The notes: a model not told the origin generated them from the sequence alone. Shown: positions 1-9,061, counted from the stretch's first letter. The stretch: DNA of 64,000 nt from Candidatus Gastranaerophilales bacterium (GCA_900769645.1 CAAGHI010000057.1:1-64000), one strand, 5' to 3'. Numbers and translations are program-made.

Positions 1-2025
1 ATGGCGCCTGTAATGACGACCCGCAACAAGCCGAACAACTCATCACCATGGAATTATGAAGCGAACAGCCGTAACAATGCATATTTTGGAACCGGTTCAA
101 CCATGAAAGCAATGATTGGGCAAAAGGAATATGGCGCCGATGATCCAGTTGCAAAATTGCTTATTAAAGTTGCAGATGGAGATTGGGACACAAGTTTGTT
201 GGCTTTCAAACGAGGAAACACTCAACTCGGACGTCTTTATATGAATGATAATGGCGGAATAATGTTTGGTTCTACTGGTGGAATATTAGGCGAAAACTCT
301 GTAGCTGTTGGGCGTTTAGTCACTGCGAACCAAACAAATTCTGTAGCATACGGAACAGTGGCACAAGCTACTGGAGAAGCTTCAACCGCCATAGGTTCAA
401 GTGTAACCGCCGCAAATACAAGTTCAATCGCAATTGGGACATCTACTAACGCGAGTGCAGATAATGCCATTGGAATTGGAAATTCTACCACTGCAAGTGG
501 TGCAAGCTCAATAGCTGTTGGGCAAGAAACAACAGCAAGCGATTATGGTGCGATTGCAATGGGCCTATATGCATCTGCAAGTGGCTCAAGTAGCGTTGCA
601 ATTGCGACAGGAAACGACGATACACCGACAGCTGCCAATTATGCTGATGATGTAGTTATTGGTTCTAGTTCTTCAACAAGGAAAACAACTGATAGCTCAT
701 CGAGTGGCAGCTCTATTGCGATAGGTGGAGAAGCAACTGCTTATGATGCAGCTTCTATTGCAATTGGACCTAGATCTGTTTCGCGCGCCGATTCTGTTGC
801 TATAGGAAGGGGCGCAACAATTGGGGCTTATGAAAGTATTGCAATTGGGCTTAGTGCGAATGCTGGAGCAACAACAACTGACTCAACTTCTTCCAATAGT
901 ATAGCTATTGGAAAAAGTTCCGACGCTACAGGCGGACTTAGTATCGCAATTGGATCTTCAACTCATGCAACAAATACTTATTCCATCGCAATTGGAGGTT
1001 TGGCAAAAGCTGCTGGATATAGAGATATTGCAATTGGAGAAAATGCAGGCAGATATGGCACAAATGGCTCTAATAATATTTATATCGGGCAAAGTGCCAG
1101 TCCTGTAAGTTCTAGCAATAATGTTTCAAACAGCGTTATGATAGGTTACAGCGCTAGAGTATCAGTTCCAGATAATGTAACCACCAACAATGGCGCTGTT
1201 GCAATTGGACATAGCTCCAAAGCAGGCTCAAATGGTGTTGCGATTGGCTACAAAGCTTGTAATAATGTAACCGGTGCCAATAAAGTATGTATCGGTGCAA
1301 ATTCTGGACCTGCAGCCTCTTCAAACGAAGCTACAGGTGATGAAGAATTAATATATTTGGGTTCTGCTCCTAAATGGGGACCAGCAGTAGGTGGAAATTG
1401 GGCAAAAGATGCAGTAATGGTTATTCACAATGCTAATGGTTCAAAAGTAAACCCTGGAAGTCGTAGAAGAGCAAATGAATCCGGTCCGACAGTATATATT
1501 AATGGGAACCTTGTTGTAAGAGGATATACATATACTGTAGGACGTGGAGATGACAACAATGAAGTAGAACCAATAGGTGTTTTGGGAAATAAAAACGGAG
1601 GAATAGCAAACGACCAAGTAAAATGGTATGGGGGTGGCAAATTTACAGTTGGGTGGCCTGATCAATATTGGGCTCCAACTTCATCTGACCGCCGATTGAA
1701 GTATGTTGGCAAAGAAAACACATCAGGACTTGACAAAATTCGCCAACTAAAAATCTTTAATTACACATACAAAAAAGATACAACCAAAACTCCGCATGTC
1801 GGCGTAATCGCTCAGGATTTGCAAAAGGTATTTCCTAATGCAGTGAAAAAAGGTGCAGACGGATTTTTGACAATTCGTATGGAAGATATGTTCTATGCGG
1901 TGATTAATGCGATAAAAGAACTTGACGCTAAATATCAAGCACAAGAAAAACGTATTACAGCTATTGAAAAGGAAAATAAAGAACTAAAAGCTCGCTTAGA
2001 CAGATTGGAGGCGAAGGTGAAGTAG
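1..2025 (+). CDS. YadA-like head repeat protein with C-terminal peptidase S74 (intramolecular chaperone) domain; probably 5'-truncated by the window edge
   Basis: The frame is open from base 1, so the first ATG may be internal and the real N-terminus may lie outside the window. Residues about 85-480 are a long run of S-I-A-I-G/V-A-I-G units spaced roughly 14 residues apart, as in trimeric YadA-like/Hep_Hag beta-roll heads. Residues about 560-640 match peptidase S74: S562-D563-R-R-L-K567 (the Ser and Lys five apart form the self-cleavage dyad known in this family) followed by H-V-G-V-I-A-Q-D-L. Residues about 640-674 are a charged coiled coil. Known members trimerise, fold with help of the S74 domain and then shed it. 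A role as a trimeric surface fibre is inferred. No phage structural genes lie beside it, so a phage tail fibre is possible but unsupported here. Confidence 0.8.
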   Translation: MAPVMTTRNKPNNSSPWNYEANSRNNAYFGTGSTMKAMIGQKEYGADDPVAKLLIKVADGDWDTSLLAFKRGNTQLGRLYMNDNGGIMFGSTGGILGENSVAVGRLVTANQTNSVAYGTVAQATGEASTAIGSSVTAANTSSIAIGTSTNASADNAIGIGNSTTASGASSIAVGQETTASDYGAIAMGLYASASGSSSVAIATGNDDTPTAANYADDVVIGSSSSTRKTTDSSSSGSSIAIGGEATAYDAASIAIGPRSVSRADSVAIGRGATIGAYESIAIGLSANAGATTTDSTSSNSIAIGKSSDATGGLSIAIGSSTHATNTYSIAIGGLAKAAGYRDIAIGENAGRYGTNGSNNIYIGQSASPVSSSNNVSNSVMIGYSARVSVPDNVTTNNGAVAIGHSSKAGSNGVAIGYKACNNVTGANKVCIGANSGPAASSNEATGDEELIYLGSAPKWGPAVGGNWAKDAVMVIHNANGSKVNPGSRRRANESGPTVYINGNLVVRGYTYTVGRGDDNNEVEPIGVLGNKNGGIANDQVKWYGGGKFTVGWPDQYWAPTSSDRRLKYVGKENTSGLDKIRQLKIFNYTYKKDTTKTPHVGVIAQDLQKVFPNAVKKGADGFLTIRMEDMFYAVINAIKELDAKYQAQEKRITAIEKENKELKARLDRLEAKVK

Positions 2026-2080
2026 TTTATCCCCCCTCACCCGCACTCCTAAGTTCGCTATTCGCCCACTAAGGATTGCT

Positions 2081-2104
2081 CCCTCTCCCCCTAGGGGCGA
2101 GGGG
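2081..2104. repeat. C/G-rich hairpin repeat, family R5
   Basis: A CCCC-TA-GGGG core with flanking CTC/GAG arms follows the S74 gene. Similar C-rich/G-rich hairpins lie at 47964-47999 and 56992-57019, also in gaps. It may help end transcription of the upstream gene, but no T-run follows. Confidence 0.45.
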
Positions 2105-2136
2105 AAAGTTACGGGGAAATAGTAACTACGTTAGTC

Positions 2137-2207
2137 GTCATTCTGAAAGCTTAGAAAATTATTTTGAGTGGCTAACGAAAAATAAATTTTCTTGCTATTC
2201 AGAATCT
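2137..2207 (+). repeat. R1 palindromic dispersed repeat, copy 1
   Basis: About 70 bp bounded by ATTCTGAA on the left and TTCAGAAT on the right, a perfect 8-base terminal inverted repeat. The ends match the other R1 copies while the centre varies. Size and structure are those of a REP/MITE-like non-coding element. Confidence 0.75.
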
Positions 2208-2221
2208 AATACCTAACAAAA

Positions 2222-2250
2222 CAGACTCCGGATCGGAGTCCGGAGTGACA
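2222..2250. repeat. R4 short palindromic repeat, copy 1
   Basis: Contains GACTCCG-GAT-CGGAGTC followed by CGGAGTGACAG. Related copies are at 2517-2536, 9062-9090 and 36029-36051, always in gaps and near R1 sequence. Confidence 0.7.
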
Positions 2251-2457
2251 GTTACAGGCAAGTTGTCTACACGAAAATAGTTGCTATCAACCGTCATTCT
2301 GAGCGACAGCGTACCACAAGGGTATCCTACCTCGTACGGCTCGTTTACTCGCCTACGATGTAAGCAAGTAATCCAGTTAATGCAAAAAATATTAATCGCA
2401 CTTTTACAAAATTTTTCATACAGAAAGCTGCTGAAAAGCAGTTTTCAATTCCTATTT

Positions 2458-2487
2458 CTCCCGTCCCACTCAGACGGGAGTTTTCTT
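2458..2487 (+). terminator. Rho-independent-type terminator in the 2.0-2.7 kb gap
   Basis: Perfect 8-bp stem CTCCCGTC/GACGGGAG with a 7-base loop followed by TTTTCTT. It sits 430 bp past the S74 gene, so it may end a long 3' tail or an unseen small transcript. A weaker hairpin lies just upstream at about 2421-2447. Confidence 0.65.
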
Positions 2488-2516
2488 ATGTTTTAAGAAT
2501 CTATTACTCAACAAAA

Positions 2517-2536
2517 CAGACTCCAGATCGGAGTCT
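2517..2536. repeat. R4 short palindromic repeat, copy 2
   Basis: AGACTCC-AGATC-GGAGTCT palindrome, a shortened form of the R4 unit at 2222-2250, preceded by the same ACAAAACAG context as that copy. Confidence 0.6.
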
Positions 2537-2551
2537 ATTCGGTGTAGTATT

Positions 2552-2623
2552 AGATTCTGAATAGCAAGAATATTATGTATTTCGCTAAACGCTCATACTA
2601 ATATTCTAAACTTTCAGAATGAC
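2552..2623 (-). repeat. R1 palindromic dispersed repeat, copy 2 (inverted)
   Basis: Reverse complement of the R1 unit. It begins with ATTCTGAATAGCAAG and ends in CTTTCAGAATGAC, with AATATT-containing internal arms. With copy 1 it makes a widely spaced inverted pair across the 2.0-2.7 kb gap. Confidence 0.75.
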
Positions 2624-2652
2624 GAAATTAATAAATTCTAACCCCACACAGG

Positions 2653-2681
2653 TTTTATCGATTTTTTGTTTGTTATATAAT
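2653..2681 (+). promoter_or_regulatory. Candidate promoter for the TPR/GHL10 pair
   Basis: A perfect TATAAT at 2676-2681 sits 67 bp before the TPR gene. The -35 at 17 bp spacing (TTTATC) is poor. A CCACACA/TGTGTGG inverted repeat flanks the -10 (about 2643-2698) and could be an operator. Confidence 0.4.
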
Positions 2682-2747
2682 AATTCTAAGATGTGTGGCT
2701 CTCCTGAGCCGTAGCAATCCAATTTTTATACAGAATTAGGGAGAAGA

Positions 2748-3371
2748 ATGAGTTTACTAAAAAAGATAGTTGTAATTATGACGATTTTATCGATATCTTT
2801 GCCGGTTTTGGGCGAAAATTTCGAATACGATTCTGCAGTTTACCCCAAAATGAATTACAAACAAATAAAAGACGAGGCAGATAAATCATTTGAAATGTTT
2901 ATTCATTCTTCTGAAAATACGCAAAAAGAGAAATATCTTCAAGATGCGATGAGCAAATACTACACTCTGACAATGGTAAATGGCGATATGATATTGCCTT
3001 ACATACAATTGGGAAGGATTTACGACGAAACAGACAATTCAAAACTTGCAAAAGAATGTTTCTGCAAAGCCTCAAATATCAGAGCAAAAGATCCGATTTT
3101 GAACTTCTATTTTGGAGAATATTATTACAAAAGACACGAGTACGCCCATGCAATCGCTCATTACAAGATTGCAAATGAAGGCGGATTTTCAAACAAATAT
3201 GAACTTTATATGCGACTTGCAATTACTTATGAAAAAATTGCAGATATCACTAACGCAAAAAAGTTTTACGAGTTATCATATAATATGAAGCCCGATTACA
3301 TGCTTCAAAGAAAAATACAATCACTTAATGAAACTGATTTCGAGGCAAATTCAGTTATTGGTGGGGAGTAA
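2748..3371 (+). CDS. Exported TPR-repeat protein
   Basis: 207 residues. It opens with a lysine pair and a hydrophobic stretch (residues about 4-22) ending L-G-E-N, a plausible signal peptide. The rest is helical with TPR-like spacing: about residues 95-130 (A-K-E-C-F-C-K-A-S), 130-160 (Y-A-H-A-I-A-H-Y-K-I-A) and 160-195 (A-K-K-F-Y-E-L-S-Y). The start is set by AGGGAGAAG a few bases before ATG. The GHL10 glycosidase starts 5 bp after the stop, so the two are co-transcribed. A scaffold role at the envelope, perhaps with the glycosidase, is inferred. No exact family is recognised. Confidence 0.75.
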   Translation: MSLLKKIVVIMTILSISLPVLGENFEYDSAVYPKMNYKQIKDEADKSFEMFIHSSENTQKEKYLQDAMSKYYTLTMVNGDMILPYIQLGRIYDETDNSKLAKECFCKASNIRAKDPILNFYFGEYYYKRHEYAHAIAHYKIANEGGFSNKYELYMRLAITYEKIADITNAKKFYELSYNMKPDYMLQRKIQSLNETDFEANSVIGGE

Positions 3372-3376
3372 GAAAG

Positions 3377-5344
3377 ATGCTTAACAAAAAGAATATAATA
3401 ATTTCAATTTTGGCTATGTTTATAACGGCACAAATTGCAACAGCTGACGACGTTTACCCGATTTTAACAGCAAGACATAAAAACAATATAAACCAAGAGG
3501 TTCAAGAAAAAGTTGATGATACTTCTTCAATAAATTTGGATAATTCAGAAATTATTATTCCGGAAGAAGAGCTTGCACCTGTGTTTAAGCCTTACCAACC
3601 TGCAAAAGGGGAAGTTGTTTTCAGTTATACAAAAAACTGGATTAATGCCATCGATCCGACAGCTGCCACAAACAAAGTTGGAGGCTATCTTCCTGGGGCA
3701 AGAGGGGTAAATCAGCTCGTCATCTACACTCCAAACTATGGAATTAGAACTAATACAAACGAGTTTGGTGCAGAAGCAGTTGTTGAAGACAACACAGTCA
3801 CAGAACTCTCCGGAGCAGACTCATTTATTCCCGCAAACGGTATTGTAATCAGCGGTCACGGCAAAGCAAAAAACTGGATAAATTCAAGCATTAAAGTTGG
3901 AACAAAAATCTACATTGACAGAGATGCAAACCTTGTCTACACTTACACAACTTCAGAAAGCTATATTTTTGAATCACAAAAAAAAGTTGCGGAAGCTGAG
4001 CAAATGTTAGAATATTACAGAACTATCAGTCCTGATTACAACTGGAAAGTTCCATACAGCTACATAAATGATGCCAAAGACTACGTGCGCAAAGCAAGAC
4101 GAAATCCGGAAGAAGTTCAAAGATACTCTCAACTCGCAATCGAAGCATCAAACGATGCATTAAAAAGCGTATTGCCATACAAAGCAAACGAACTCAAAGG
4201 AATTTGGTTGAGACCGACAGAAAAATCTGAAACAGAAATTATTGCAACACTAAACAGACTTAAAAATGCTGGGATTGATAATATCTTCTTGGAAACTTAT
4301 TACCACGGAAAAACGATTTTCCCAAGCGCAACAATGGAAGCATACGGATTTACTCCACAAAATGAGCAATTTCAAGGCTTTGATCCACTCGCAATTTGGA
4401 TAAGGGAAGCACACAGACGCAATATGAAAGTTCACACTTGGTTTGAAACCTTCTACGCAGGTGTCCAGAACCCAAAAGACTATCCACAAAGCATTTTGGC
4501 AATGAACCCGTCTTGGGGCAACAAAATGAAAAAGGATATAAATTCAGTTGATCCATCAAAATCAACATCTGAGCATAACGGTTATTTCTTAGATCCTGCA
4601 AACCCTTATGTACAAGACTTTTTGGTAAAACTTGCATCTGAAATAATTTCAACATATAAACCGGACGGAATTAATATTGATTACATCAGATATCCAAACA
4701 GTGTTTCCGCAAATGAGGCTACAAGCTGGGGATACACCGATTATGCAAGAAACGATTTCAAATCAATCTATGGCGTTGACCCTGCAAATATCACAAAAGC
4801 CGATCCATTGTGGCTTGACTGGTGCAATTACAGACGAGAAAAAGTTTCTGATATGGTGAAAAAAATCGGACTTTTAGGCAGACAAACAAACACCTATATC
4901 AGCGCCGTAATTTTCCCAGACAGACTTGCAGCACTTACAAACAAACAGCAAGACTGGAAAACTTGGTCTACACGTGGATATTTAGACGGATTTACCCCTC
5001 TTTTCCTAACTTGTGATTCTAAAACAGCAAACAAAATGATGACTGACGTAATCAAGGCGAAATCTGCTAACACAGACTTTTATGCCGGCTTGTTCGTAAC
5101 ATTTATGGGCGGCTCTGACGAGGATTTAATCCGACAAATTCACGAGGCTAGAAAGCTTAACGCAAAAGGTGTAATCCTGTTTGATTATGCACATTTAAAT
5201 AACAAATACATAAATACATTGTCAACAAGTGTATTTTCACAACATTCGCCAATCAAACAAGGCTCTCAACAAATTACAACAGCTCAGCCAAAATTCCAAC
5301 CATCAGCAAAGAGAAAAGGGTGGTGGGTGTTCACAAAAGATTAA
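3377..5344 (+). CDS. GHL10 (family 10 glycosylhydrolase-like, DUF187/DigH type) exported enzyme
   Basis: 655 residues with a signal peptide (about 1-23, ending A-T-A-D-D). Residues about 70-215 form an N-terminal domain seen in cyanobacterial-type GHL10 proteins. Residues about 270-620 are the GHL10 barrel: K-G-I-W-L-R-P-T, then W-I-R-E-A-H-R-R-N-M-K-V-H-T-W-F-E, then G-I-N-I-D-Y-I-R-Y-P with D435 the likely catalytic acid. DigH in E. coli, of the same family, cuts denuded peptidoglycan glycans, so a cell-wall substrate is the best guess. It is partnered with the upstream TPR gene. The exact substrate is not shown by the sequence. Confidence 0.82.
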   Translation: MLNKKNIIISILAMFITAQIATADDVYPILTARHKNNINQEVQEKVDDTSSINLDNSEIIIPEEELAPVFKPYQPAKGEVVFSYTKNWINAIDPTAATNKVGGYLPGARGVNQLVIYTPNYGIRTNTNEFGAEAVVEDNTVTELSGADSFIPANGIVISGHGKAKNWINSSIKVGTKIYIDRDANLVYTYTTSESYIFESQKKVAEAEQMLEYYRTISPDYNWKVPYSYINDAKDYVRKARRNPEEVQRYSQLAIEASNDALKSVLPYKANELKGIWLRPTEKSETEIIATLNRLKNAGIDNIFLETYYHGKTIFPSATMEAYGFTPQNEQFQGFDPLAIWIREAHRRNMKVHTWFETFYAGVQNPKDYPQSILAMNPSWGNKMKKDINSVDPSKSTSEHNGYFLDPANPYVQDFLVKLASEIISTYKPDGINIDYIRYPNSVSANEATSWGYTDYARNDFKSIYGVDPANITKADPLWLDWCNYRREKVSDMVKKIGLLGRQTNTYISAVIFPDRLAALTNKQQDWKTWSTRGYLDGFTPLFLTCDSKTANKMMTDVIKAKSANTDFYAGLFVTFMGGSDEDLIRQIHEARKLNAKGVILFDYAHLNNKYINTLSTSVFSQHSPIKQGSQQITTAQPKFQPSAKRKGWWVFTKD

Positions 5345-5438
5345 TTTATTTAGAAAATTTTAAAAATTCCTTTATTTCTACTATTTTAATTTTTTGAAAA
5401 TTGTGTTATCCTTAGAACAAAAGAAGTTAGGAGCATCG

Positions 5439-6767
5439 ATGAACAGCACAAACCAATCTTTAAAACCACTTACGACCAAAATTAACCCCGACGGAATTTT
5501 AGAAATTGGAGGGTGCAATTTAGTTGAACTTGCAGAAAAACACGGCACTCCGCTATATGTATTGGACGAGTTTACGCTTCGTAGAATTTGCAAAGACTAC
5601 AAAGAAGCTTTCAAAGGCTACCCAAAAGTTAATATGATGTATGCCTCAAAAGCTTTGTGTTCTATGGCTACATCAGCAATTGTTGCAAGTGAAGGTTTTG
5701 GATTTGACGTTGTATCAGCAGGTGAAATTTACACTGTGTACAAAGCCGGAGTTGATATGTCAAAAGTGCTATTCAATGGCAACAACAAGTCTTTTGACGA
5801 ATTAACACTCGCTCTTGAATTGGGTGTTGGAAGAATTTCCGTAGATAATTTCTTTGAACTTTCTCTTTTGAATGAAATTGCAAAATCGCACGAAAAAAAC
5901 GTTGACATCTTACTCAGAATTACCCCAGGGATTGAATGTCATACGCATGAATACATTCAAACCGGTCACTTGGATTCAAAATTCGGCTTTGATTTGACTC
6001 AAATTGATGAGGCAGTTGATTTAATTCTAAATGATTACACAAATTTGAAATTACACGGACTTCACGCACACATCGGCTCACAAATTTTTGAAACCTCAAT
6101 TTATGGTGACGAAATTGAGATTTTAACAAAAGAACTTGCAAGATTGGACGAAAAATTCAATCTTAAACTTGACGAAATTAATATTGGTGGCGGTTTAGGA
6201 GTAAAATACACAGATTCTGACTGCCCTCCGTCAACTTTCACAATCGCAGAAATCGTTATAAAAAGGCTTTACGAATGTATTGAAAAATACAAAATTGACG
6301 CACCGGCACTTTTTATTGAACCAGGAAGAAGTATTATTTCCACAGCAGGCGTAACTCTTTACACACTTGGTAGCTCAAAACAAGTACCAAAAGGCAAAAA
6401 ATATGTTGCAGTAGATGGTGGAATGGCAGACAATGCAAGACCTTCAATGTATCAGGCTGAATATTTTGCGCAAATCGCAAACAAACCGGATTATGAACTT
6501 GCAAACACCGTAACGATTGCAGGTCGTTTTTGCGAATCCGGCGACATTTTGATTAAAGAAATCAAGTTACCTGAAATTGAAGAAGGCGACATTCTTTGCG
6601 TTTATAACACAGGTGCCTACAACTATTCAATGAGTTCAAATTACAATAGGGTACAAAAACCTGCAATGGTACTTGTAAACGACGGTCACGACGACATTAT
6701 TATAAAGCGTGAAAGCTTAAAAGATTTGATAGAACACGATGTAATTCCAGATAGGTTGAAAAAATGA
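5439..6767 (+). CDS. lysA: Diaminopimelate decarboxylase
   Basis: Last step of lysine synthesis: meso-DAP to lysine, PLP-dependent, cytoplasmic. The fold-III decarboxylase landmarks are present: Y-A-S-K71 (PLP lysine), H211-I-G-S-Q, G-G-G-L-G, E294-P-G-R-S and C365-E-S-G-D, which supplies the cross-subunit cysteine. The frame extends upstream to a TTG at 5394, but ATG 5439 has TAGGAG five bases before it and gives a 442-residue protein of normal size, so it is preferred. It overlaps cdaA by 4 bp (ATGA). dapA of the same pathway is at 26.5 kb. No lysine riboswitch fits in the short upstream gap. Confidence 0.95.
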   Translation: MNSTNQSLKPLTTKINPDGILEIGGCNLVELAEKHGTPLYVLDEFTLRRICKDYKEAFKGYPKVNMMYASKALCSMATSAIVASEGFGFDVVSAGEIYTVYKAGVDMSKVLFNGNNKSFDELTLALELGVGRISVDNFFELSLLNEIAKSHEKNVDILLRITPGIECHTHEYIQTGHLDSKFGFDLTQIDEAVDLILNDYTNLKLHGLHAHIGSQIFETSIYGDEIEILTKELARLDEKFNLKLDEINIGGGLGVKYTDSDCPPSTFTIAEIVIKRLYECIEKYKIDAPALFIEPGRSIISTAGVTLYTLGSSKQVPKGKKYVAVDGGMADNARPSMYQAEYFAQIANKPDYELANTVTIAGRFCESGDILIKEIKLPEIEEGDILCVYNTGAYNYSMSSNYNRVQKPAMVLVNDGHDDIIIKRESLKDLIEHDVIPDRLKK

Positions 6768-7666
6768 TAAACGACTTTTTGATGTACATTTTAAAATATA
6801 TTGGCAGTTTGGAGTTGTCTTTTAATTGGTCAGATTTCCTCCAAATACTTTTTATTGCCGCATTGCTATTATTTTTATACAAAAAATTCATCAAAAATAC
6901 GTCGTCAGAAAAATTCGTAAAAGGTTTATTAATCCTTGTTTTCGCTTGGGTTTTAAGCGAAATATTAATGCGAGTTGACTTAAAAATTGTCGGAATGTTT
7001 TTAAAATCTGTTGTGACTCTTGTATCATTAAGTTTAATCGTTATTTTCCAACCTGAGTTGAGAAAATTTTTAGGCTTTTTGGGACAAGTTGATTTTGTAA
7101 CTAAAATTTTCAATTCAAACCAAAAACAAGTTGATAGGAAAATCGATGTTGTAAAAGAATTAATCGAAAGCGTAAAATACCTCTCAAAATCACACACAGG
7201 AGCACTTATCGTATTCCAAAGCGATTTGAGAAACACATACAGCGATGTTGGCACAAAACTTAACGCAGACTTGTCAACAGAACTTATTTTGACGATTTTC
7301 CACCCAAACACTCCGCTACACGATGGAGCTGTCGTAATCAATGGCGACAAAATCATATCAGCAGGCGTTTTGTTACCGTTGACGGAAGATCCAAAACTTA
7401 GCTGGAAGTACGGAACACGCCACAGAGCAGCAATCGGAATGACCGAAACCAGCGACGCAGCTTGCCTTGTAGTTTCAGAAGAAACAGGCGATGTGTCTGT
7501 TGCAGTTGACGGTTCTTTGAAAAAATATGATGATTTAATCTCCCTAAAATCTGATTTGGAAACGATTTTGGGCTACAAAGAAAAAATTGAAGAAGAAAAT
7601 AAAACAATTTTCAAAATCAACAACTTTATGACAATAAAAAGAACCGGAAAGGAAGACAAGGTGTAG
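6764..7666 (+). CDS. cdaA: Diadenylate cyclase CdaA (c-di-AMP synthase)
   Basis: Makes cyclic di-AMP from two ATP at the inner membrane. Three hydrophobic helices lie within residues about 15-95, followed by the DAC domain with D187-G-A and R219-H-R, the two catalytic signatures, and the nearby T-P-L-H-D-G-A-V-V. At 300 residues it is close to the family norm. It is translationally coupled to lysA by a 4-bp overlap, and the YitT gene follows one base after its stop. The usual partners cdaR and glmM are not adjacent. A PgpH-type c-di-AMP phosphodiesterase is encoded at 14.2 kb, so synthesis and breakdown are both close by. Confidence 0.93.
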   Translation: MINDFLMYILKYIGSLELSFNWSDFLQILFIAALLLFLYKKFIKNTSSEKFVKGLLILVFAWVLSEILMRVDLKIVGMFLKSVVTLVSLSLIVIFQPELRKFLGFLGQVDFVTKIFNSNQKQVDRKIDVVKELIESVKYLSKSHTGALIVFQSDLRNTYSDVGTKLNADLSTELILTIFHPNTPLHDGAVVINGDKIISAGVLLPLTEDPKLSWKYGTRHRAAIGMTETSDAACLVVSEETGDVSVAVDGSLKKYDDLISLKSDLETILGYKEKIEEENKTIFKINNFMTIKRTGKEDKV

Positions 7667-7667
7667 T

Positions 7668-8546
7668 ATGCCGGAGAAAAAACTTACAAAAAAAGAAATA
7701 TTTTGGGCAATATTGAGAAAAATGTTTTTCCTAACACTTGGACCGTTTATTGCCGCTTTTGCTTTGGAAGTTTTTCTTGTTCCGAATAACATTATTGATG
7801 GTGGAATTGTCGGTATATCAATCATTTTGAGCTATTTAACCAAACTAAACCTAGGTTTGTTGATTTTCGTTATTAACATTCCGTTCTTTTTGCTTGCGTT
7901 CAGCAAAATCGGCAAAAAATTTGTTATCCAAACATTTTATGCAATCGGCATGTTGTCATTATTTTTGAACATGTTTTCAATGTACAATCACCCAGTAAGC
8001 CACGATTTGCTTCTTTCCACAGTGTTTGGCGGAATTGTTTTAGGTACAGGTGTTGGGCTTGTTTTGAAAAACGAAGGCTCTCTTGACGGTACCGAAATTA
8101 TGTCACTTGTTTTATCAAAAAAATTTGGGTTTTCAGTCGGCGAATGGATTATGACATTCAATGTGTTCATTTATGGCGCATCTGGACTTGTTTTTGGCTG
8201 GAACAGAGCTATGTATGCGGTTTTGACATACTTCATAGCATTCCGAGTTATAGATATTGTTTTGGAAGGTTTAAACTCTGCAAAATCAATCCGAGTAATT
8301 AGCGACAAAGCCCACGAAATCGGAGATGAACTTCTTGAAAAATTAGACCTTGGTGTAACATACTTGAAAGGTGTCGGAGCATATTCTGGAGCAGAAAAAA
8401 CAATTATTTACTGTGTAGTTTCAAGACTTGAAATGGCGAAAATGAAAGAAATAATCAAAAACATTGACCCATCAGCCTTTATATCAGTTGTTGATGTTCA
8501 CGAAGCTTATGGCGGCAGAACCAAAGGTAGTATTGACAAAATTTAA
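7668..8546 (+). CDS. YitT family membrane protein (DUF161 + DUF2179)
   Basis: 292 residues. About five to six transmembrane helices lie in residues 15-205 with the family pattern F-L-V-P-N-N-I-I-D-G-G-I-V-G, then a soluble C-terminal DUF2179 domain (about 210-285; G-V-T-Y-L-K-G-V-G-A-Y-S-G). The family is widespread in Firmicutes and related bacteria; its transport or sensor role is not settled. It begins one base past the cdaA stop with GGAAGACAAGG as ribosome site, so it belongs to the lysA-cdaA operon. That linkage might suggest a c-di-AMP-related role, but this is only inference. Confidence 0.85.
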   Translation: MPEKKLTKKEIFWAILRKMFFLTLGPFIAAFALEVFLVPNNIIDGGIVGISIILSYLTKLNLGLLIFVINIPFFLLAFSKIGKKFVIQTFYAIGMLSLFLNMFSMYNHPVSHDLLLSTVFGGIVLGTGVGLVLKNEGSLDGTEIMSLVLSKKFGFSVGEWIMTFNVFIYGASGLVFGWNRAMYAVLTYFIAFRVIDIVLEGLNSAKSIRVISDKAHEIGDELLEKLDLGVTYLKGVGAYSGAEKTIIYCVVSRLEMAKMKEIIKNIDPSAFISVVDVHEAYGGRTKGSIDKI

Positions 8547-8550
8547 CAAA

Positions 8551-8579
8551 TAGACAATTTCAAAAAAATATAGTAATAT
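8551..8579 (+). promoter_or_regulatory. Sigma70-type promoter for the 115-residue protein
   Basis: TAGACA (8551-8556), a 17-bp spacer and TAATAT (8574-8579) lie 33 bp upstream of the ATG at 8613, right after the YitT stop. Confidence 0.6.
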
Positions 8580-8612
8580 ATAAAAATAGGATTTGATAAC
8601 GAGGAAGAAAAA

Positions 8613-8960
8613 ATGGCAAAAAATATTGATACAGTTCCAATAGAAGTAAGTATTTTAACAGCAGATCACGATATTAAAGGGATTGTTCACGTTTCAAAAT
8701 ACACAAACACAAATAGAGAATTGACAGACTTATTGAACGACAGAGAGAGAAGATTTTTGGCAGTAACAAACGCAGAAATATATCCTCGTAACTCAAACCA
8801 ATCTCCAAGAAAATACAACTTTCTTGAAATCCACATGGATTACGTTTTGATGGTTCACCCGTCTACTCAAGCTGTATTCCAAGAATCAGGCAGAACTCAA
8901 GAAGACATTTCAAGATTTAGAGATTTGAGATTAAAATTGAACCAAACAAAACCATTCTAG
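8613..8960 (+). CDS. Small conserved beta-rich protein, S1 family (unknown function)
   Basis: 115 residues, no signal peptide or membrane segment. The layout is V-S-I-L-T-A-D-H-D-I-K-G-I-V-H, a variable loop, E-L-T-D-L-L-N, F-L-A-V-T-N-A-E-I, and a final M-D-Y-V-L-M-V-H strand. The same plan recurs in 35580-35873 and 39651-40010, so I treat them as a small family. GAGGAAG precedes the ATG, it has its own promoter and a strong terminator, so it is monocistronic. It looks like a small beta-barrel (PilZ- or Sm-like in size), but I cannot assign a function. Confidence 0.8.
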   Translation: MAKNIDTVPIEVSILTADHDIKGIVHVSKYTNTNRELTDLLNDRERRFLAVTNAEIYPRNSNQSPRKYNFLEIHMDYVLMVHPSTQAVFQESGRTQEDISRFRDLRLKLNQTKPF

Positions 8961-8984
8961 GATTTTAGATTTATAGAATATAAA

Positions 8985-9020
8985 AAAACAGCCAACCCTT
9001 TATGAGTTGGTTGTTTTTTT
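8985..9020 (+). terminator. Rho-independent terminator
   Basis: AACAGCCAAC and GTTGGTTGTT arms around a 9-base loop, ending in a run of seven T, 25 bp after the stop of the 115-residue gene. The A-rich left flank lets it act in both directions, but no gene ends close by on the other strand. Confidence 0.85.
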
Positions 9021-9061
9021 ATAAACTTTTATGCTATTCAGGATTTCGCATCAAATAGAAG

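Noticed and set aside
1..2025. Prophage tail fibre gene
   Set aside because: S74 domains occur in phage fibres, but no phage structural, integrase or lysis genes lie nearby; the left edge prevents a final answer.
2137..2623. CRISPR array in the repeat-rich gap
   Set aside because: Repeats are palindromic, inverted, unevenly spaced and of several families; there are no regular spacers or cas genes.
5394..5438. TTG 5394 as lysA start, giving 457 residues
   Set aside because: No ribosome site; ATG 5439 has TAGGAG at good distance and the normal family length.
5345..5438. Lysine riboswitch upstream of lysA
   Set aside because: The gap is under 100 bases and lacks the multi-helix core; the same holds for FMN control of ribF.
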